Source: Candidatus Thorarchaeota archaeon (GTDB lineage: Archaea > Asgardarchaeota > Thorarchaeia > Thorarchaeales > Thorarchaeaceae). Taken from it: a stretch of DNA of 64,000 nucleotides. Below are positions 1 through 8,384 of this stretch, in pieces. The notes beneath the pieces were generated by a model. The model ran no database searches. It saw only the letters and a list, made by a program, of their open reading frames with translations, and was not told the DNA's origin. The stretch's first letter is position 1. Every line of letters begins with the position of its first letter. Where the stretch lies: the NCBI GenBank assembly GCA_021498125.1, contig JAIZWL010000001.1:1489123-1553122 (forward strand), in the 5' to 3' direction. A program made the position numbers and the translations under genes.

Positions 1-791
1 TAAAAGTATTTTATATCAGGATCGTTAGAACGCCATCGATTCCATGGTCTTAGCCATTCGCTAAGGTACCCCTTGAGAAATTGTAATGGGTATGCTCTAT
101 CGAAGATTTTTTTAATTAATGACTTGAATACAAGTAACGTGTTGGTTCTGATATATGCTGTTCGTTGTCCCATTAAGAAGGCGCCTCTACGACTAAGAAG
201 TAATGTCGGTCGAGTAGTCTTCATGGTGAAGGACTCGTTTCCGACCAAGACCTTGAACCCATGAAGGTGTGCCTTGATGTTCCATAGGGTGTCAGGATCG
301 AGATCCCAGTATTGCCCTCTAGTCAGCTTGATGACTTCCCAACGTACAAGTTTTCCGGTTCCACATGGCATTTTTCCGAGATATTCACCAAGCACCTGTC
401 CGGAGAAACAGCCGATTCGCGGATCTTTCTGAAGGAGGTCTACTGCACGTTCAATGTAGCCCTCTGGGAGTCTTGTGTCGGCATCGAGTTTAATGAGGAA
501 GTCGAACTGATTCTTGTCAAGCCAGTCCGAGTTGAGTTCTTGCACTCTTCTAAAAGCTCGACCTTTCAAGTTCGGGCTAGGGTTTTGCTTTTTCTCGCCA
601 TAGGTGATTGAATATGGCACGTCGTATTTTTCGAGGAGGTCTACGAACACTTGTGTTGAGTTGTCTGTAGAGCCATCATCGATCAGAATCCAGTACTCGG
701 GAGTGAGGCTCTGGGCCATTATGTTTTCCACAAGACCTGGTATGTTTTCCTCCTCGTTGAAATATTCAGTGAGTGCCATGACTCTGACCAT
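1..791 (-). CDS. Family 2 glycosyltransferase, 5' part only
   Basis: The reading frame runs off the left edge of the window, so the C-terminus is missing; about 263 codons are present. The N-terminus carries a GT-A nucleotide-sugar fold: a first strand with TEYFNEEENI, then LIDDGSTDNST, and further on a KLDADTRLP motif matching the metal-binding DxD region. It should transfer a sugar from a nucleotide donor, probably in surface glycan assembly given the pseudaminic acid genes 3 kb away, but donor and acceptor are not readable. The start at 791 follows a strong GGAGGTGG ribosome binding site. It is separated from the glycan island by an insertion sequence and two membrane-protein genes. Confidence 0.85.
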   Translation of the reverse strand, partial: MVRVMALTEYFNEEENIPGLVENIMAQSLTPEYWILIDDGSTDNSTQVFVDLLEKYDVPYSITYGEKKQNPSPNLKGRAFRRVQELNSDWLDKNQFDFLIKLDADTRLPEGYIERAVDLLQKDPRIGCFSGQVLGEYLGKMPCGTGKLVRWEVIKLTRGQYWDLDPDTLWNIKAHLHGFKVLVGNESFTMKTTRPTLLLSRRGAFLMGQRTAYIRTNTLLVFKSLIKKIFDRAYPLQFLKGYLSEWLRPWNRWRSNDPDIKYF

Positions 792-979
792 TTCTCCACC
801 TCCTAGGGATATGTATTGGTGTCGTGTTCCAAATCGTATAGCGGATTCGTTTCTCATATGTATGATTGTATATTGTACCTTAGGTTGAATAACTAGTGTT
901 TTCACCTAATTGATCACAATTTTAGTCACAATCTCATCGCCGTTCCGAGTCCGGACTTTAAAAATCTATGGCATAATTT

Positions 980-998
980 GGCTCTGTGTGAAAAGTCA
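980..998. repeat. Left terminal inverted repeat of the insertion sequence
   Basis: The sequence GGCTCTGTGTGAAAAGTCA is the exact reverse complement of 1973-1991. The match does not extend outward by a single base, which fixes the element boundary here. Confidence 0.95.
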
Positions 999-1047
999 AT
1001 GAGGTAATACAAGACTATGTGACCAGCTTGGCAGCCTCCTATGATTC

Positions 1048-1975
1048 ATGCACTACTACTCATCATACGATGCCACCAAGGCTCGTCATTCTCAGTTCTT
1101 GCTTGATGCACGTATCAACCTTAGTACTATGCTCCCCAAACGGTCCTCCTCCTTCGGTCGCCTGCCGGACTGCCCCCTCCCCGCCCTCTTTGTCCTCTTG
1201 GGCCTCAAGTTTTATCGATTCCGGCCTCAGCTACAGGGCCTTTGTCGCCCACCTCTCGCTCATGCCTCAGGTCCTTGAGCGCCTCGGGCTGGCACGGCCC
1301 CCCTCCTATTCCATTCTGCAACAGGCACTCCGACGACTGGACACTCGCCTCCTCCATCGCATGTATCGTCTCCTTGGCAGAGCGCGACCGCCTCCACGGA
1401 CCGTCGCCGTGGACTATATTCCACTGGCTTCTCCCACTCCACAGGAGGGGAGTGGTTGTCGCTGCGGTTCAAAAAGACGCTGAGACGGCGATTTACTGCA
1501 CTCCACGCCGTCGTGGACACCGACACCCTCCTGGTCCTTGCAGCACGGGTCCGGTCCCGACCCGGGGGCGATGCCAGACACATGGTCGCCCTCCTTGATC
1601 AGGTCGTGGCCCCACAACTCGAACGGGTCTACGGGGACAAGGCCTACCTCTCCCGAAAGGGCGAACGTCCAGTACATCCATGACCGGGGTGCCTATCCCG
1701 CCATCGAACCCAAGAGGGGCCTGACGGGCCGGTCGCGTGGGTATCGTGGCTATAAGGAGCTGATCAGGGAGTACCGAAGAGACCCCGAGGGCTGGAAGGC
1801 CAGACACGCCTACGGGCAGCGGAGTCTGGTCGAGACCGTCTTTGGTATGATGAAGGTGAGGTTCGGAGGCGGCCTGACCTCACGAGGATTCCGCGAACAA
1901 CGACGCGAGGTCCTGCTGAAGGTGCTCCTGCACAACATCGAGCGGCTCAACTTCCTGGAGTGTGATGGGAGGTGA
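1048..1975 (+). pseudogene. IS4/IS5-type DDE transposase, frame-broken
   Basis: Transposase-like sequence is spread over two frames with three switches: frame 1 to about 1225, frame 2 to about 1440 (with SYRAFVAHLSLMPQVLERLG and a VAVD motif fitting the first catalytic Asp), frame 1 to about 1670 (VYGDKAYLSRK, second Asp), then frame 2 to the stop (RSLVETVFGMMK, catalytic Glu). All three DDE residues are therefore present, but no single frame joins them. One programmed frameshift is known in some insertion sequences; three switches point to decay or sequencing errors. The last codons run into the right inverted repeat, as is common for compact elements. Confidence 0.8.
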
Positions 1976-1991
1976 CTTTTCACACAGAGCC
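1973..1991. repeat. Right terminal inverted repeat of the insertion sequence
   Basis: TGACTTTTCACACAGAGCC is the exact reverse complement of the left end at 980-998. The transposase reading frame stops inside it. Confidence 0.95.
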
Positions 1992-2061
1992 GGATATTAC
2001 GGATACCTTAATTAACAGAATTCTTTTCTCTGTCTTTTGTCCGTGGAGATGTGCGACAGAC

Positions 2062-3093
2062 GTGGCAAAGAAATGGTTCATGAAGCAGTATTGGCGAATT
2101 GGCACAATCAGATCTTTACTTAGTCTAATGTTAGGAATGTTTGTACTGGGGAGTAGGTATTATCTCTATATTCCAATACTTGCGGATATGGGTCTTATTG
2201 GGGCTTTGACTCTTGGATCTTTGCTGACGCTTCTCTTTATGGGCATAGGCTGGCTCTATGACGAAAAGGCAAAGATGTGGAGTCAACAAGTGCAAGCAAC
2301 TACTGAAAGAAGCCCCTATCAGTACGTTTCTAATTACAAAGGGTATGCCTTTGATTATCCTGTATTTTATGGCTTTCTAATGGTTATGCGTGACGTCTTA
2401 AAAAAGATGAATTTGTCCACTGATGCAATTCAAGATTGTATCGTATATCTGAACTCGTACTTTAAGCGGGGCCTTTCGAAACATGATATCAATTCAGCTC
2501 TTCCAGCCGCAAAAGAATATATCACAGCGCATCCATTTACTGGTGATATCGAGCCCCATGAAAAACCAATCAGTTTGCGTGCTAGGATCAAACTTAGTTT
2601 TCAGATTAACCTTCTTAGGTTGACATGGATACAATCATCAACGGGTCTTGTGCAGGATGTCTTAGTATTTGGGGTATCCTATGTAATTCTGCTTGTACCC
2701 TCTGCAAATCTCACTGTAGATGATGCGCTTTCCTTCGAGTATCTCGTATTAGGACTACTCTTTATTTCTCTACCCCTCTTTCTGCTCTTGGTAACACTTG
2801 GATGGATTTATGATCGGCGCTTGCGTATTTGGTCTCCAGATATGATTGTTAAGTTCGAAAGAAATCCCTATCAGTATCTACCAGAGCCTTATCTCCATAT
2901 CATGTTATTTCCAGTATATATTGCACTTTTCAATACCTTTCGGAAGGTATTTCTAAAAGAAGGATTGGATACATCCAGCATTGACAAAATACTAACGTAT
3001 CTCCAACAATATGCGGCTCTAGATGTTGGGCATACGAAAGATATGCAAAAGGCAAGGGATCTTAGAAACTCGCTAGGGGTGCTTTTTGGCTGA
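2062..3093 (+). CDS. Membrane protein with two copies of a KQ-WRI/ERNPYQY module
   Basis: Function unknown. The protein contains the same module twice: a short basic helix (KQYWRIGTIRSL in copy one), two hydrophobic helices with a YxPIxADMG stretch between them, a WxYDxxxxxW segment, an ER(S/N)PYQY motif and a soluble helical tail. Copy two starts near residue 195 and carries FERNPYQYLPEP. The next gene encodes one further copy. I chose the GTG at 2062 because GGAGAT lies 11 bases upstream and the resulting N-terminus aligns with that of the neighbour; ATG 2080 is an alternative. The frame remains open back into the insertion sequence end, but that extension would be element sequence. Confidence 0.75.
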   Translation: MAKKWFMKQYWRIGTIRSLLSLMLGMFVLGSRYYLYIPILADMGLIGALTLGSLLTLLFMGIGWLYDEKAKMWSQQVQATTERSPYQYVSNYKGYAFDYPVFYGFLMVMRDVLKKMNLSTDAIQDCIVYLNSYFKRGLSKHDINSALPAAKEYITAHPFTGDIEPHEKPISLRARIKLSFQINLLRLTWIQSSTGLVQDVLVFGVSYVILLVPSANLTVDDALSFEYLVLGLLFISLPLFLLLVTLGWIYDRRLRIWSPDMIVKFERNPYQYLPEPYLHIMLFPVYIALFNTFRKVFLKEGLDTSSIDKILTYLQQYAALDVGHTKDMQKARDLRNSLGVLFG

Positions 3094-3117
3094 AGCTTTT
3101 TGATTGAGGCGATTACA

Positions 3118-3621
3118 TTGAAACTTAGAAAGTGGCTTATGAAACAGCAATGGCGGATTGTACAGATTCGAGGGATTTGGGGGTTGTTCTATGGGATTCT
3201 ATTACTTGCTATCTCTTTCTTCAAGTATGTGCCTATATTCGCGAACATGGGTACATTAGGGCCATTTGCATTTTCAGCGGTGCTATTAATATTTTTTATG
3301 ATTCTTGGCTATATCTATGATCGTGTTTTCATTATGTGGGCACCATCGCAAGAGGTTAGTATGGAACGAAATCCATACCAGTATGTCCCGAGTCCAAAGG
3401 ATCACATCTTTTGGTTTCCACTCTATGCATCTCTTTTAGAGACCGCTGAGGCACTAGCAAAAAAGTATGATGTTGATACCAAGTATATACGGGATGCGCG
3501 AGCCTATTATGCAAAGCTGCAGAATCTTCGACCAGAGAGGAATAAGGATCTGGATTTTGCAGTCCAACTTCGAGATGAATTTATCAAGGAGCATCCGTTT
3601 AAAAATGACATGAAGAAGTAA
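3118..3621 (+). CDS. Membrane protein with one KQ-WRI/ERNPYQY module
   Basis: A single-module paralogue of the preceding gene, 24 bases downstream and probably in the same operon. It shows KWLMKQQWRIVQIRG, two hydrophobic helices with a YVPIFANMG loop, IYDRVFIMW, MERNPYQYVPSP, then a charged helical C-terminus that is probably cytoplasmic. TTG 3118 is preferred because TTGAGG lies eight bases upstream and the N-terminus matches that of the paralogue. The family is not recognised; the shared ERNPYQY motif suggests a conserved ligand or partner surface next to the membrane. Confidence 0.75.
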   Translation: MKLRKWLMKQQWRIVQIRGIWGLFYGILLLAISFFKYVPIFANMGTLGPFAFSAVLLIFFMILGYIYDRVFIMWAPSQEVSMERNPYQYVPSPKDHIFWFPLYASLLETAEALAKKYDVDTKYIRDARAYYAKLQNLRPERNKDLDFAVQLRDEFIKEHPFKNDMKK

Positions 3622-3637
3622 ACTTGGTCGTTGAATG

Positions 3638-5056
3638 TCACTTACTCACAGAGATTAGTCGGTCCAAAAATGCTATTATATTTCTTACTGCATTATGACG
3701 GAAGAAGTATTCTGTATCGAATAATTTACTCTCCTTGTGTTCGTGAAGATATTCTAGTAATTCTTCAGGGGCCGATACCCTCTTTGCATATCCTGATGTT
3801 TCTAATTTGCTAAGGAATCCCACACTTGGTGCATCGATTAAAAATGTTCTCAGACCAAATGCAAGGCCTTCAAAGAGTGCTGTGGATGAAACTCCAATTT
3901 GGATTATTGACTCTGCAAATAATTTGTATAATATTGTCCCACGGCCCTCGATAATTTCTATGTCGGAATCAAGCAGTTCCGGATAGCGTTCTCTCCAATT
4001 GTGCCATTCACCAGGATGGAGTTTGTATATTATATTATATTCCCCATTAATTATTTTGGAAAAATGTACTGCGAATTGTGGGATTGAATTTCCTATTCCC
4101 CACTGTGAGATAAATAATATTTGTTTCTTTTTTATTAAGTGGGCATACTTTTGCATTTGAATCTCCATATAGGGGTATCCTACACTAATTATCCGATCTT
4201 TTGGTAGTGGGAACTTGGCTGAATCACACCAATAATCCCCAAATAGGAGAAGGTAATTCGGAAATGTCCTTTTTGTGGCATGTTCTCCCTCGAATGAATA
4301 TCCGAGATGCATGGGATAAATGACTCCATGTTGTAATTCCACAACTGGAATCGCGAGTTCGTTTGCGGCCTCTATTAAGTCCTCTTTGCCATAACCGACT
4401 ATACAAACTATGGCTTTCGGTTTTATTCGTTTCAGCATTATATTATAGAGTGGGAGTATGGTCTTTCTTTTGAGAAGCACATTGTATATTAGATCTCTGA
4501 GATTCATTTTGACTCCGAATCGGTCATAGATTGTGACTTCAATTTGTCTAATCAATTTTCTTTCGGCAGGACTAAATCTCAGCTTGCATAGTCCAAGTCG
4601 CTTCTTGATTTCTGTAAGTAAAACGAGAAAATCCATGTATCGCATGTTTTTTGTCTTTGCAGGTGCCCGGTGCTGAAGCCTAAAATCCGGTTCAAGTAAT
4701 ACATAGGATCGACTAATCTTTGCAAGTATTGGATCAACGTATATGTCCCACCAGTAACCATCTTCAAACATCAGCCGTCTTGGACTGTTCACGAAGAGGA
4801 TGTCTTTCTTTCTGCAGAGGAACGGATTTTTAAATATATTTACAAATGCACGAATATAGAACAGTATGAGATTCTTGTGCGAATGCTTTGTAGCAAATGA
4901 GGTAGTGGTTTCTCCCGCGATGTTATTATAAATATAGGTATAGACTCTGAATCGTATTCTCTCCCAAAAGAAAATCCCGGTTATCCTTTTCGAGAAAAGA
5001 CTCATGTCTTTCTCAAACTTTAGAAATTCTTCAGACATCTTGTCTATATCCGTCAT
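3638..5056 (-). CDS. GT-B-like glycan or polyol-phosphate transferase
   Basis: A 472-residue protein resembling capsule-type and CDP-glycerol-type transferases of GT-B fold. The C-terminal half has a VVELQHGVIYP segment, a LFGDYW strand, a VGYPYME strand and a late IIQIGVSSTALFEGLAFG loop; a Ser-Ser-Thr with Glu near a Gly-rich turn is typical for nucleotide binding in this group. It probably adds a sugar to a surface glycan. It converges with the 3118 gene and, like the downstream methylase, points away from the core sugar-synthesis genes. It is too long for, and does not look like, the PseG hydrolase missing from the island. Confidence 0.7.
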   Translation of the reverse strand: MTDIDKMSEEFLKFEKDMSLFSKRITGIFFWERIRFRVYTYIYNNIAGETTTSFATKHSHKNLILFYIRAFVNIFKNPFLCRKKDILFVNSPRRLMFEDGYWWDIYVDPILAKISRSYVLLEPDFRLQHRAPAKTKNMRYMDFLVLLTEIKKRLGLCKLRFSPAERKLIRQIEVTIYDRFGVKMNLRDLIYNVLLKRKTILPLYNIMLKRIKPKAIVCIVGYGKEDLIEAANELAIPVVELQHGVIYPMHLGYSFEGEHATKRTFPNYLLLFGDYWCDSAKFPLPKDRIISVGYPYMEIQMQKYAHLIKKKQILFISQWGIGNSIPQFAVHFSKIINGEYNIIYKLHPGEWHNWRERYPELLDSDIEIIEGRGTILYKLFAESIIQIGVSSTALFEGLAFGLRTFLIDAPSVGFLSKLETSGYAKRVSAPEELLEYLHEHKESKLFDTEYFFRHNAVRNIIAFLDRLISVSK

Positions 5057-5254
5057 GGATTCATATCCCTTTCCAATTCTTGGTGCTGATGCTTGTTAGG
5101 TCTATTGTTGTTTTTTTCTTAAACCCTGTTCTGTCTTTTTATTTTCTAATCCTTTCGAGTCAAAGTAGTTGTTCAAGTTTTCGCCAAGAGCCCTAGAAAA
5201 AGATTGTCTATGTCCGACGCTAATATATTATATACGGGATGCGTGTGTATCAAC

Positions 5255-5887
5255 TTACGGTGCTTGCTTTTCCAGAAGGAACATTATGTCAACATTCTCA
5301 TTGTGGAGATATTTGACCATTCGTTTCTTGACCAGAATTAGATCGGGGAAGGTTTCTTGGAATACTCGAAGGAAATTATTTTTCCAGAGTCGATTCTTAT
5401 GTCCCCGATATTCTATCTCCGTGCACTCATCGGCAAAATACTCGAAACACCAAATGTATTTTCGGGAAACACGATAGATCTCTTTTATTGCGTTTTGCAA
5501 ATTCTCTGGGGGAATATGAATAAGGACTCCACTAGTGAATGCAAGATTAAAGAACCCCTCCTTGAATGGGATATCATAGATGGAACCTTCTACGATATTA
5601 AATTTTTTATTCTCACGCGCAATTTCGATTGCTTTTTTATTGATCTCGATGCCCCAGAGATTTGTAAAGCCTTGTTTTTCAAGGACCTGAAGTTGATTTC
5701 CACGGTTGCAACCTATTTCAAGAATTCTTGCGTCGTGGGGGATTCCCGTCAGAAATTCTTCATTCAATGAGGTTCGAGTTACTCCCCACTGACTTTTGTA
5801 AAACGCATCCCAGTCCCCAACGTTCCGGATGGTGTATTCGTCCCCAAAATTGCCCTCCCAAAATTTTTCCTGTTCAGTTTTTTTCAT
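5255..5887 (-). CDS. Pseudaminic acid-associated SAM methyltransferase
   Basis: A class I SAM-dependent methyltransferase of about 211 residues. It begins KKTEQEKFWEGNFGDEYTIRN, typical of methylases found in pseudaminic acid loci, followed by motif I ILEIGCNRGNQL, an Asp/Glu-ended second strand (GIEINKKAIE) and motif IV FNLAFTSGVLIHI. It probably methylates the nonulosonic acid or a precursor. A longer frame exists upstream, but ATG 5887 starts exactly where family similarity starts and leaves a 106-bp divergent promoter region shared with the amidotransferase at 5994. Confidence 0.8.
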   Translation of the reverse strand: MKKTEQEKFWEGNFGDEYTIRNVGDWDAFYKSQWGVTRTSLNEEFLTGIPHDARILEIGCNRGNQLQVLEKQGFTNLWGIEINKKAIEIARENKKFNIVEGSIYDIPFKEGFFNLAFTSGVLIHIPPENLQNAIKEIYRVSRKYIWCFEYFADECTEIEYRGHKNRLWKNNFLRVFQETFPDLILVKKRMVKYLHNENVDIMFLLEKQAP

Positions 5888-5993
5888 TGTAGCAACCACG
5901 ATTTTTGCGCTATGACGGTGAACTCGGCCAATAAACAACAATCTTATAAACTTGCCAGTATTGGGTACTCCGCATAATTGAGGTTGATTCTTC

Positions 5994-7082
5994 ATGGAAC
6001 GCTGTAAGCGATGCACAATGCCTAACACACGTCCGGGATCAATTTTCAAAGATGGTGTATGCCAAGCATGTCGTAACTATGACTTGCGTTCTACTGTTGA
6101 TTGGGATAAGCGAAAACAGGAACTGCGAGAGCTGTGCGACAAGTACCGCAGTGATGATGGAAGTTACGACTGTATTCTGCCGGTCAGTGGTGGCAAGGAC
6201 TCGTATTTTCTTGCACACACTTTGGTTAAAGAGATGGATATGCATCCGCTTCTTGTTACAGTTACGGATAGTTTTACGCATACAAATGCCGGAGTTCACA
6301 ACCTTCGGAATTTAATCGAAACCTTCAAACTGAACCATTATCTGTATACCATTAATCATGATCTGTTCAGAAGAGCAACACGAATTGCTTTTGAAGAAAC
6401 AGGGGAATGTCTGAAATTTGTCGAATATGCAATATATACAATCCCTACACTTGTAGCTCAGAAATTTGATATTCCTCTTGTTGTTTTCGGGGAGAACTCT
6501 GCTTTTGAATATGGTTCAACCGAGACCAATTTCTATGATGCCACCCCCGTAGTACAGGCCATGTCTGATGCCTTAGAGAAAGACCGTGACTGGTGGGTGA
6601 AGCATGGTCTGACCAGTCCTGAGGTCAGTTCTATTCAACTAGATAAGAACAAGGATCTTCCTATAGTCATATACATGAGCTACTTTATCCCTTGGAGCAG
6701 TGTTCGTAATCGTTCTGTTGCTAAGAGATATGGGTTCAGAGATCTGACTCATGAATGGATTCGTGAGGGTTACATAGAGAACTTTGAACAAATAGACTCG
6801 GTCGCCTATATGGTGCATCTTTGGATGAAATATCCGAAATTCGGTTTTCAACGAGTTTCCGATATAGCTAGTAGACGAGTACGAGAGGGGCGTCTTACAC
6901 TTGAAGAAGCAAGGCGTCTTATTCGTGAGGGTGATTCAATCCTTGATCAGCGGGCACTACAAGATTATATCGACTTTCTGGGTTATACCGAGAAAGAGTT
7001 CTGGGATATTGTGGAAAAGTTCTGGAATCGGGACATTTTCGAGCAGCGCGATGGCGAATGGGTTCTGAAAACGCCTCTCTGA
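5994..7082 (+). CDS. pseA: N-acetyl sugar amidotransferase (PseA/WbuX type)
   Basis: This enzyme type uses ammonia and ATP to turn an acetamido group on a nonulosonic acid or related sugar into an acetamidino group. The 362-residue protein starts with a Cys-pair segment, RCKRCTMP and GVCQACRNY, followed by the PP-loop ATPase motif PVSGGKDSYFLAH near residue 63. A FGENSAFEYGS segment and a helical C-terminal half follow, as expected for the full-length family. The start is supported by GAGGTTGAT six bases upstream. Together with PseB, PseC, PseH and PseI in the same island it indicates an amidinated pseudaminic-type sugar. Confidence 0.85.
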   Translation: MERCKRCTMPNTRPGSIFKDGVCQACRNYDLRSTVDWDKRKQELRELCDKYRSDDGSYDCILPVSGGKDSYFLAHTLVKEMDMHPLLVTVTDSFTHTNAGVHNLRNLIETFKLNHYLYTINHDLFRRATRIAFEETGECLKFVEYAIYTIPTLVAQKFDIPLVVFGENSAFEYGSTETNFYDATPVVQAMSDALEKDRDWWVKHGLTSPEVSSIQLDKNKDLPIVIYMSYFIPWSSVRNRSVAKRYGFRDLTHEWIREGYIENFEQIDSVAYMVHLWMKYPKFGFQRVSDIASRRVREGRLTLEEARRLIREGDSILDQRALQDYIDFLGYTEKEFWDIVEKFWNRDIFEQRDGEWVLKTPL

Positions 7083-7172
7083 CATTCCACAGATTCCTAG
7101 AGCATAGAACGTTAATAGGCTGGTGTATTCACTAGATATTCAATCTATGAACAATGGGGATGTGTTTCAATC

Positions 7173-7838
7173 CTGAAACCCGCGATAACCGTCATAATTC
7201 GAACCTATAATAGTCAGAATACGATACAACGCGCTCTTGATAGTGCTATAAATCAAACACTGTCCCCAGACCTCTATAGAATACTGGTGGTTGACGATGG
7301 CTCATCTGATCAGACACTGGATATCGTTCAGAGATACAAGAATATCGATGTTCTTCTGTGCGATCACCGGGGTGCGGTTCAAGTTCTAAATAGTGCTCTT
7401 AAGAAAGCGACCACTCCCTATTTTATATTACTTGACTCAGATGATTGTTTTGAGCCGCGTATTCTAGAGAAACAGTATAATGCACTTCTCAGGGATCCAT
7501 CTATTGACTTTGTATATTGCGACTACTATGAAGTCATAAATGGGATTAAGAAGATTGTTTCCGTCAAGGATAATCTCTTCCATACACTCGCGGCAGGCAT
7601 TATGCATTCAATGAAACTTATACGGCTGCACGGGTATTATGATGAGACCTTGGTCTTCCCTGAGTACGATTTTTTGATGAAAATACTCCCCACAGCACGA
7701 GGATATCATATTCCCGAGCCATTATACACCTACTACAGAATGGATACTAGTCTGACCTCAAAAAAGGATCTTGTTCAGAAAGGTCGAAAACAATTATTTG
7801 ATAGGTATGGGAAACAACTATCAATACGGGACTTTTAG
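7173..7838 (+). CDS. Family 2 glycosyltransferase, probable CTG start
   Basis: A GT-A glycosyltransferase of about 221 residues. The first strand reads PAITVIIRTYNSQNTIQRAL, followed by ILVVDDGSSDQT and a ILLDSDD metal-binding motif. The first canonical codon in frame, GTG 7287, would delete the first strand and helix. Between the in-frame stop at 7116 and 7287 there is no ATG, GTG or TTG. CTG 7173 directly precedes the conserved sequence and has GGGGATGTG upstream, so I place the start there. It lies 11 bases before pseH and likely shares an operon with pseA and pseH; it may attach the finished sugar. Confidence 0.7.
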   Translation: MKPAITVIIRTYNSQNTIQRALDSAINQTLSPDLYRILVVDDGSSDQTLDIVQRYKNIDVLLCDHRGAVQVLNSALKKATTPYFILLDSDDCFEPRILEKQYNALLRDPSIDFVYCDYYEVINGIKKIVSVKDNLFHTLAAGIMHSMKLIRLHGYYDETLVFPEYDFLMKILPTARGYHIPEPLYTYYRMDTSLTSKKDLVQKGRKQLFDRYGKQLSIRDF

Positions 7839-7849
7839 GAGCGAGTGAA

Positions 7850-8338
7850 TTGGAAGCGCCAAGTTTGAATGATGGATACGTTTTCTTGGATTCTGTTAAA
7901 GATGAAGATCTTGAGCTGCTTCTAGCTTGGAGATCGCATCCTGATGTGTATCGCTACTTCCATGCACAGAGTTCTCCGTTACATTGGGACGAGCATTACA
8001 AGTTCTGGACTACCCGAAAAGATCGACTTGATTGGATAATATCCGTAGACGATGGCATACGTAAACGTAAGGTTGGGAGCGTGAATGTGTCTCACCTTTC
8101 AAGTCCCGCACCTGAGATCGGTATTTTCATTGGTGAAGTGACACTTATGGGACACGGAGTTGGGAAACGTTCTCTGAAGCTAGTTCTTCTTTATTTGAAA
8201 TCTCAGGGATATCTCCGAGCAACAGCCAGAATTGCTGAAGGTAATATTCCGTCACAGCGCTTATTTGGATCATTAGGCTTTGTTCGAAAAGAGAAGATCC
8301 CCGATGCGGATGCTTATCTTTACGAACTGGTCTTTTGA
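7850..8338 (+). CDS. pseH: GNAT acetyltransferase, PseH type
   Basis: Predicted to acetylate the 4-amino group of the 2,4-diamino-trideoxyhexose made by PseB and PseC, using acetyl-CoA. The 162-residue protein has the GNAT layout: LLLAWRSHPDVYRYF near the N-terminus, IGIFIGEVTLMGHGVGKRSL as the acetyl-CoA loop, and ARIAEGNIPSQRLFGSLGF as the conserved final helix. The LxWRxxPxVxxYF and GxGxGxxSL arrangement fits PseH of pseudaminic pathways. TTG 7850 has TAGGAGCG eight bases upstream, overlapping the stop of the preceding glycosyltransferase, so translation may be coupled. Confidence 0.8.
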   Translation: MEAPSLNDGYVFLDSVKDEDLELLLAWRSHPDVYRYFHAQSSPLHWDEHYKFWTTRKDRLDWIISVDDGIRKRKVGSVNVSHLSSPAPEIGIFIGEVTLMGHGVGKRSLKLVLLYLKSQGYLRATARIAEGNIPSQRLFGSLGFVRKEKIPDADAYLYELVF

Positions 8339-8384
8339 CTTTCGCTTGTTTATGAACCTTATTTGTCGTATGAACGGTACATGG

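Larger units (their letters stand above)
980..1991. mobile_element. Insertion sequence with DDE transposase, about 1.01 kb, probably inactive
   Basis: Perfect 19-bp terminal inverted repeats at 980-998 and 1973-1991 enclose one transposase gene in several frames. The interior is clearly more GC-rich than the surrounding DNA, suggesting recent arrival from another genome. Size and the DDE transposase suit the IS4/IS5 superfamily. The bases just outside the two ends do not form an obvious target duplication. It sits between the divergent GT2 gene and the 2062 membrane-protein gene and may have displaced the latter's promoter. Confidence 0.9.

Noticed and set aside
312..888. Plus-strand open frames over the first 0.9 kb
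   Set aside because: They are antisense to a GT2 gene with clear motifs and a strong ribosome site on the minus strand.
1260..1807. Minus-strand open frames inside the insertion sequence
   Set aside because: They arise from GC-rich third positions opposite the transposase and have no recognisable motifs.
3638..5056. The 472-residue transferase as the missing PseG
   Set aside because: It is too long and its ELQHG segment fits capsule-type transferases better than the PseG hydrolase.
5888..6049. N-terminal extension of the methyltransferase up to 6049
   Set aside because: It would overlap the divergent amidotransferase gene and its promoter, and family similarity begins at 5887.
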